A stretch of DNA of 7,601 nt from contig CAYZMG010000127.1 of the NCBI GenBank assembly GCA_964479465.1, forward strand, positions 1 through 7,601, given 5' to 3'. Both the position numbers and the translations under genes were made by a program. Below, in pieces: positions 5,498-7,601 of the stretch. The notes beneath the pieces were generated by a model. That model was not told the origin of the DNA. It saw only the letters and a program-made list of their open reading frames with translations, and searched no databases. Positions within the stretch are counted from its first letter, which is position 1. Every line of letters begins with the position of its first letter. This DNA is from CADCTB01 sp964479465. Its GTDB lineage: Bacteria > Actinomycetota > Acidimicrobiia > Acidimicrobiales > AC-14.

Positions 5498-6283
5498 ATG
5501 AAACTCGGCATCGTGGGCAAGGGCGGCGTCGGCAAGACCACGCTCTCGGCCCTCATCGCCCAGGAGTACGCAGCACGGGGGCTCCGGGTCCTGGCCATCG
5601 ACACCGACTCCAACCCCAACCTGGCATTCAGCCTCGGCCTCGACGCCGAGCAGGCCGACGACATTCCCCTCCTGCCCCGCTCGGTCGTCGTCGGCAGCGG
5701 CGGCGACGGGTCGATGACCACCGCCGAGCTCATCAACACCTACGGGGCGGTGACCCCCTCGCAGGTGACACTGCTCCATGCCATGCGCATCACCCAAGCG
5801 GGGGCTGGCTGAACGTGCGGTAGCCACGCTGCCGTGCGCAGCATTCTGGGTGCCGCCATCGATGAGCAGGCCGACGTGACCCTGGTCGACATGGAAGCCG
5901 GCCTCGAGCACCTGAGCCGCTCGGGCGGCACGCTGGCCTATGCCGATGTCCTCCTCGTGATCATGGAGCCGAGTCGCAAGTCCATCCTGACCGCCGGGCG
6001 CACCATCGTCCTGGCCGAGGAGTTGGGCATTCCCCGGGTCTACGGCGTGGGCAACAAGGCCCAGGAGGGTGACAAGGAGTTCTTCGAAGAGGTCTGCGCC
6101 GAGTACAACGTCCCGCTCGCCGGCATCGTCCCGGCCAACGTGGATGTGGTCGAGGCCGACCGGAGGGGCGAGCTGCTCGCCCCGGGCGAGGGCCAGGCCG
6201 TGCGGGACGAAGTCACCCGTATCGTCGACTTCGTCGACCACGCTCTCATCGGCGTCGGAGGCGGAGCCTCCTCGCCGAGGTAG
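5498..6283 (+). CDS. CooC-type nickel-insertion ATPase with in-frame TGA at the C-x-C motif (possible selenoprotein)
   Basis: 262 codons including stop if the TGA at 5810-5812 is read through. ATG 5498 has GGGAGGA (5484-5490) 7 nt upstream. Residues 4-15 (GIVGKGGVGKTT) are the deviant Walker A of the MinD/ParA/CooC group. AIDTDSNPNLAFSLG (33-47) is the switch region and VTLVDMEAGLEH (127-138) is the Walker B region. CooC proteins use ATP to load nickel into CO dehydrogenase and carry a C-x-C metal site (C112/C114 in Carboxydothermus CooC1). Here that site reads AGAG-TGA-Thr-Cys-Gly-Ser-His. The TGA is residue 105, at the first Cys, and Cys107 is the second. The frame on both sides is the same and open for 104 and 156 codons, so no frameshift is involved. 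Possibilities are selenocysteine, a TGC-to-TGA nonsense mutation, or a sequencing error. The gene follows the hydrogenase cassette, which fits a nickel role. Confidence 0.85.
5810..5812 (+). other. In-frame TGA in place of the first Cys codon of the CooC C-x-C motif
   Basis: The codon string is ggt-ggt-type coding up to ggc (Gly104), then tga, then acg tgc ggt agc cac. One base (TGC to TGA) separates it from an ordinary Cys codon. TGA serves as a normal stop elsewhere in the window (1290-1292, 1859-1861, 2437-2439, 3771-3773, 4217-4219), so a genome-wide reassignment of TGA is unlikely. Confidence 0.9.
5817..5856 (+). promoter_or_regulatory. SECIS-like stem-loop just downstream of the in-frame TGA
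   Basis: Drawn by hand, starting 4 nt after the TGA. The lower stem gcggta (5817-5822) pairs with tgccgc (5851-5856), including one G-U pair. A G-G mismatch and then cca/tgg (5824-5826 with 5847-5849) follow. After an asymmetric internal loop (c against attc), the upper stem gctgc (5828-5832) pairs with gcagc (5838-5842) around the loop cgtgc. The size (40 nt), the 20-nt distance from TGA to the apical loop and a G as second loop base resemble bacterial SECIS elements. A competing 10-bp hairpin with three G-U pairs exists at 5814-5838. GC-rich DNA folds easily, so this is suggestive only. Confidence 0.35.
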
Positions 6284-6292
6284 TTGCGCTTC

Positions 6293-6317
6293 GGGCGACC
6301 GGCGGAGCCGGCCGCCC
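6293..6317 (+). terminator. Likely terminator of the CooC-like gene
   Basis: The arms gggcgaccggc (6293-6303) and gccggccgccc (6307-6317) pair with one A-C mismatch around gga. The hairpin begins 10 nt after the stop. It is followed by ttcgccgttcgttctt, which is only moderately T-rich. Confidence 0.6.
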
Positions 6318-6435
6318 TTCGCCGTTCGTTCTTGGCCGCCCGCCGAGGGTGGCCGCCTGCGGCGGCGCCGGCGGCCGGCGGCATTCTGGCGAGCTCCAAG
6401 CGGGCGGTGCACCTAGAGACTCGCGCTAGAGGGTC
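6318..6435. other. GC-rich non-coding stretch with further inverted repeats
   Basis: No convincing gene is seen. A second hairpin, gccgcc-tgc-ggcggc (6352-6366), lies in a run of ggc/gcc units up to about 6382. It may be an additional terminator or a remnant of a repeat. The stretch separates the CooC-like gene from the promoter at 6436. Confidence 0.5.
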
Positions 6436-6464
6436 TTTCCATCTATAGGTCTACGACATACAAT
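6436..6464 (+). promoter_or_regulatory. Candidate sigma70-type promoter for the small membrane-protein genes
   Basis: The -35 tttcca (6436-6441, 4 of 6 matches to TTGACA) and -10 tacaat (6459-6464, 5 of 6 matches to TATAAT) are separated by exactly 17 nt. They lie in one of the few AT-rich patches. The expected start near 6471 gives a ~68-nt leader with a hairpin, ctgtcgcg-ttct-cgcggcag (6480-6499). Confidence 0.55.
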
Positions 6465-6538
6465 GCCCTTGATCGCCCGCTGTCGCGTTCTCGCGGCAGT
6501 GTCGGCGGGCCCGACAGTTTCGGTCTCAGGAGGTATTC

Positions 6539-6787
6539 GTGGTCCTGTGGTGGCTCGGCAACATCGTCCTCATCGCGGTCGTCGCCCCGGTGTGCCTGCT
6601 CTTCCTGAACCGGGTGTTGCGCCCGGCGAAGGAGATCTACACATACGCGGATGACATCCTCGACCACGGCGTCAAGCTCACCGGCACGCTCGACTCGGTG
6701 CCGAAGCTGTACCAGACGCGTGATCTGACCGCTGCTGCACGCCAGTCGGCCAGCCGTTACGGCGCCGCTCTGCAGCGCATCCTTTAG
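6539..6787 (+). CDS. Small membrane protein with one N-terminal membrane segment
   Basis: 82 aa from GTG 6539, set by an excellent AGGAGGT at 6528-6534. Residues 3-24 (LWWLGNIVLIAVVAPVCLLFL) form a membrane helix. It is followed by positive residues (NRVLRPAK) that would keep the C-terminal part in the cytoplasm. The rest is an amphipathic helical domain with regular Leu/Val and polar spacing (YADDILDHGVKLTGTLDSV). The family is not recognised. The next gene, 46 nt downstream, encodes a protein of the same design, so the two may form a hetero-oligomer (inference). It has its own promoter and is separated from the CooC-like gene by a terminator, so it is probably not part of that unit. Confidence 0.82.
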   Translation: MVLWWLGNIVLIAVVAPVCLLFLNRVLRPAKEIYTYADDILDHGVKLTGTLDSVPKLYQTRDLTAAARQSASRYGAALQRIL

Positions 6788-6833
6788 TCCAACCAGCCAA
6801 GTCCGGCCCGAATCAAGAACAAGTGAGGGAACT

Positions 6834-7148
6834 ATGGGCGCTGCAACTGTCGTAACGCTGATCGGCGTGGCCATCATCGTCGCCGCCATCGCGCTGTATC
6901 TGATCAACATCTGCCTGATCCTCAACCACGTGAGCTTCACCGTGGGCACCGTCATCATCGGCGTCAAGGCCATCGCCCAGGCGTGTGAGCCTCTCGCCCC
7001 GGTGATCCGAGACATCGCCAACAACGTGGCTGCCATCGACGAGGATCTCGAGGCCCTCGTCTCCGGAGGCGAGCCCCGGCAGAAGAAGCCGTCGCACAGC
7101 CTGGCCGGCGTCGGCTACAGGCTGCTGCCCGGCACCCGCGGCTGGTAG
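6834..7148 (+). CDS. Small membrane protein with N-terminal hydrophobic region, unknown
   Basis: 104 aa from ATG 6834, with GAGGGA at 6825-6830. Residues 5-30 (TVVTLIGVAIIVAAIALYLI onward) form a strong membrane helix, and 34-49 (SFTVGTVIIGVKAIAQ) is a second weaker hydrophobic stretch. An amphipathic acidic segment (VIRDIANNVAAIDEDLEALV, 57-76) and a basic tail (PRQKKPSHSL) follow. The family is not recognised. Its arrangement (membrane anchor, then amphipathic helix) parallels the preceding gene, with which it is probably co-transcribed, and a strong terminator follows. A membrane-bound scaffold or partner-regulating pair is possible; nothing in the sequence gives a reaction. Confidence 0.82.
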   Translation: MGAATVVTLIGVAIIVAAIALYLINICLILNHVSFTVGTVIIGVKAIAQACEPLAPVIRDIANNVAAIDEDLEALVSGGEPRQKKPSHSLAGVGYRLLPGTRGW

Positions 7149-7172
7149 TCGCCTTTCCGCCACCCGGCTTCA

Positions 7173-7211
7173 CGACAAAGCCCCCGCGCTCCACGCGTGG
7201 GGGCTTTGTCG
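7173..7211 (+). terminator. Strong intrinsic terminator after the membrane-protein pair
   Basis: A 17-bp stem pairs cgacaaagcccccgcgc (7173-7189) with its complement at 7195-7211, with a single G-T wobble and a 5-nt loop. It begins 24 nt after the stop at 7148. The 3' arm contains ctttgtcg, with little T beyond. Confidence 0.82.
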
Positions 7212-7408
7212 CGCGCGTCGGCGGTCACCAACGGTGGTGGAAAAAATGACGCAGAGCGCGGAACTGCCTATTGCAACGGAGCGCGGTGGGCAATACAGTG
7301 CCGACCACATCCAGTGGTATCCGCTCGGACCCACACCGCAACGCCGCAGTTCCAGACGTCACAGCCGGTGCGCGTGGGGGTCCAGCCCAACCTATGCAGG
7401 GGGGAAGT
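7212..7408. other. Intergenic leader region, no gene seen
   Basis: There are short overlapping open frames in several directions, but none with a ribosome binding site or a recognisable product. The region is less GC-rich than the genes and contains the candidate promoter at 7271-7299. Confidence 0.55.
7271..7299 (+). promoter_or_regulatory. Candidate promoter for the gene starting at 7409
   Basis: The -35 ttgcaa (7271-7276) and -10 tacagt (7294-7299) are separated by 17 nt. Each matches consensus at 4 of 6 positions. The predicted leader is about 100 nt. Confidence 0.35.
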
Positions 7409-7601
7409 ATGACGAAGCGGTGGAGGCCGGCTGACAGCCGCCCATCCACGGAGCCGGCTGATAGCCGTCTTCACAAGTGGTCGGCATTCGGCGAACGGGG
7501 CCAGGCCACGTTCTCGTTGCTGATTGTGGTGGCGGTCGTGGCCGTGGCCGTGATCCTGCTCCAGCGCACGGCCTGGCACGCCGAGCACATCAACGACAAG
7601 G
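7409..7601 (+). CDS. 5' part of a gene for a membrane-anchored protein with a TadE-like N-terminal segment
   Basis: 64 codons are visible from ATG 7409, with AGGGGGGAAG directly upstream; the gene runs off the window. The protein starts with a basic, polar region (MTKRWRPADSR...). Then FGERGQATFSLLIVVAVVAV (27-46) leads a hydrophobic helix (34-52). The GQAT-plus-hydrophobic pattern resembles the start of TadE/TadG-type pseudopilins (RGQATVEFAL), but the usual Glu is absent (Phe-Ser here), so the family is tentative. After the helix the chain is polar (QRTAWHAEHINDK) and probably lies outside the membrane. No Sec signal cleavage site is evident. Without the rest of the gene no function can be given. 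Confidence 0.7.
   Translation, partial: MTKRWRPADSRPSTEPADSRLHKWSAFGERGQATFSLLIVVAVVAVAVILLQRTAWHAEHINDK
7426..7467 (+). repeat. In-frame direct repeat encoding PADSR twice
   Basis: gccggctgacagccg (7426-7440) recurs as gccggctgatagccg (7453-7467), 14 of 15 bases identical and 27 nt apart. Both copies are in frame and give Pro-Ala-Asp-Ser-Arg (residues 7-11 and 16-20). Confidence 0.75.

Noticed and set aside
5498..5812. A frameshift splitting the CooC-like gene
   Set aside because: The upstream and downstream parts are in the same frame. A single TGA is the only interruption.
5810..5812. TGA reassigned genome-wide to another amino acid
   Set aside because: At least five genes in the window end at TGA codons that overlap the next start, so TGA works as a stop here.
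5834..6283. A separate gene starting at the internal GTG 5834
   Set aside because: No ribosome binding site precedes it, it begins in the middle of a conserved stretch, and it lacks the Walker A motif. It is better explained as the continuation of the CooC-like frame beyond the TGA.
5222..6412. A 396-codon open frame on the - strand across the CooC-like gene
   Set aside because: It overlaps the well-supported CooC-like gene and the 94-aa gene in another frame, and its product is His/Gly/Arg-rich without any motif.
6463..6654. ORF starting at ATG 6463
   Set aside because: The start overlaps the -10 box, there is no ribosome binding site, and the frame overlaps the membrane-protein gene, which has an excellent one.
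7197..7449. Several short overlapping ORFs after the 7173-7211 terminator
   Set aside because: They have no ribosome binding sites, overlap each other on both strands, and have no recognisable products.
1..7601. tRNA, rRNA, CRISPR array, transposase or insertion-sequence ends
   Set aside because: No tRNA-like cloverleaf, rRNA sequence, regularly spaced repeats, transposase motifs or terminal inverted repeats were seen on reading either strand.

Overview
The window is GC-rich, gene-dense DNA with tightly overlapping genes (ATGA and GTGA junctions). Together with the gene families seen, this suggests a high-GC actinobacterium, perhaps an uncultivated lineage. The taxon is an inference from composition and family resemblance only.

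Region 1 (1-5070, + strand) holds the tail of an upstream gene, a strong hairpin, and then a seven-gene cassette that looks like an accessory and maturation operon for a [NiFe] hydrogenase. In order it encodes a degenerate hydrogenase-maturation-protease-like protein, a protein with a C-terminal NifU-type CxxC domain, an unrecognised helical protein, a canonical HybD/HycI-type maturation endopeptidase, a TPR protein, a small protein of possible NTF2-like fold, and a biotin-protein-ligase-like protein whose catalytic motifs have been lost. The hydrogenase structural genes are not visible and are presumed to lie upstream. Mixtures of protease, NifU-domain and TPR genes fit clusters of the high-affinity actinobacterial type (group 1h), but this is inference.

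Region 2 (5071-6317) starts with a perfect 18-bp hairpin that can terminate transcription in both directions. A 94-aa gene on the - strand converges on it. Divergent from that gene is a CooC-type P-loop ATPase (nickel-insertion family). Its reading frame has one in-frame TGA exactly where the first cysteine of the family's metal-binding C-x-C motif is expected, and the frame then continues uninterrupted to a full-length C-terminus. A SECIS-like stem-loop can be drawn just downstream. The CooC-like protein may therefore be a selenoprotein (Sec-Thr-Cys); a nonsense mutation or sequencing error are the alternatives. This is the most interesting point in the window.

Region 3 (6318-7601) has a GC-rich hairpin region, a credible sigma70-type promoter, two small single-gene-product membrane proteins in tandem, a strong 17-bp terminator hairpin, another possible promoter, and the 5' part of a gene for an N-terminally anchored membrane protein whose hydrophobic segment resembles TadE-like pilin/pseudopilin anchors. 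It has no visible link to hydrogenase.

Proposed joint action (inference): the cassette and the CooC-like ATPase together serve nickel/iron-sulfur enzyme maturation. The canonical protease would trim the large subunit, the NifU-type domain would supply or hold an Fe-S cluster, and the TPR and pseudoenzyme proteins would act as assembly scaffolds.
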